This document shows, one piece after another, positions 5,419-5,623 of a stretch of 5,623 bases of DNA. The position numbers were made by a program, and so were the translations under genes. Each line of letters opens with the position of its first letter. Within the stretch, counting starts at the first letter, position 1. The notes under the pieces were generated by a model. That model was not told where the DNA came from and made no database searches. It saw only the letters and a list, made by a program, of their open reading frames with translations. The DNA is from Coriobacteriales bacterium (GTDB lineage: Bacteria > Actinomycetota > Coriobacteriia > Coriobacteriales > UBA8131): contig JAISJA010000026.1 of the NCBI GenBank assembly GCA_031261765.1, positions 1 to 5,623 on the forward strand, given 5' to 3'.

Positions 5419-5623
5419 CAAGTCGGACGCGACCGGTAAGCATCCGGGCGCAAAACGGACCGGTACGGCCGCTTCTAAGCGCCCCTACAGACCGGCCAAC
5501 AAGCAGCCTAAACGAGTCGACACGAAGTCTGCCCGCGTGCTGTCGTCGCGCGAGGTCAGGCCCTCGCGCACTACGTCTTCGCGCACGGGCTCCGTGCGTA
5601 CGACGCCTTCACGTACGGCGTCT
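5330..5623 (+). CDS. Basic N-terminus of a probable FtsQ-type division protein (3' end cut off)
   Basis: An open frame of 98 codons runs from ATG 5330 to the window edge without a stop. The visible part, starting MAQNSRRRSVSSGSRPK, is strongly basic and disordered: 24 Arg/Lys against 3 Asp/Glu, rich in Ser, Thr, Ala and Pro, with no hydrophobic segment yet. Residues 79-98 are four 5-residue repeats of the form (S/V)RT(T/G/A)(S/P). Position directly after murC-murB, where actinobacteria and relatives commonly keep ftsQ, together with a long basic cytoplasmic N-terminus, suggests FtsQ: a single-pass membrane protein with a POTRA domain that connects divisome parts. Those diagnostic regions would lie beyond the window, so this is inference from context. 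The first 89 bases overlap murB in the +1 frame. A later start, GTG 5402, would cut the overlap to 17 bases but lacks a ribosome binding site. Confidence 0.75.
   Translation, partial: MAQNSRRRSVSSGSRPKIQTPSQAVRAANSKSDATGKHPGAKRTGTAASKRPYRPANKQPKRVDTKSARVLSSREVRPSRTTSSRTGSVRTTPSRTAS

Overview
The window is a bacterial chromosome fragment, roughly mid-50s % GC by eye. It has dense plus-strand genes and standard start and stop codons. The murC-murB order followed by a basic, probably FtsQ-like gene, with a 3-hydroxyacyl-CoA dehydrogenase of the short 'HFA.EIWQNNTAEIM' type nearby, suggests a Gram-positive actinobacterium, perhaps of the class Coriobacteriia. That placement is inference from gene order and protein style, not a measured match. 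Isoleucine is coded mostly by ATA (24 of 31 codons in murC by hand count), which is unusual at this GC content.

Left part (1-1770): the window opens inside a 3-hydroxyacyl-CoA dehydrogenase gene whose NAD-binding N-terminus lies outside. A GC-rich hairpin terminator follows it. Next come an extended -10 promoter and a 225-residue soluble protein that I do not recognise. That protein carries four paired His/Cys motifs: HNH, CVC, HQH and CMC. A short spacer with a weak hairpin and another extended -10 promoter leads to the next gene.

Middle (1771-2968): a four-helix membrane protein ends in a long, nearly uncharged Gln/Ala/Pro tail encoded by DNA with internal repeats. The 280-bp gap after it is structured. 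A unit of about 94 bp is present twice with conserved ends and a diverged middle. The second unit runs into a 118-bp inverted repeat with 20-bp arms (one mismatch) that ends just upstream of the murC promoter.

Right part (2969-5623): a cell-wall and division operon. murC probably starts at or next to its transcription start (leaderless), since an extended -10 ends six bases before its ATG and there is no Shine-Dalgarno. murB follows with a 4-base stop/start overlap. A third gene begins at a strong ribosome binding site 89 bases before the murB stop, in another frame, so the codon for the catalytic glutamate of MurB is read in two frames. The third gene is cut by the window edge and encodes a very basic, disordered, repeat-containing N-terminus, probably of FtsQ. 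MurC adds L-alanine to UDP-MurNAc, MurB makes that UDP-MurNAc, and FtsQ would link the operon to the divisome.
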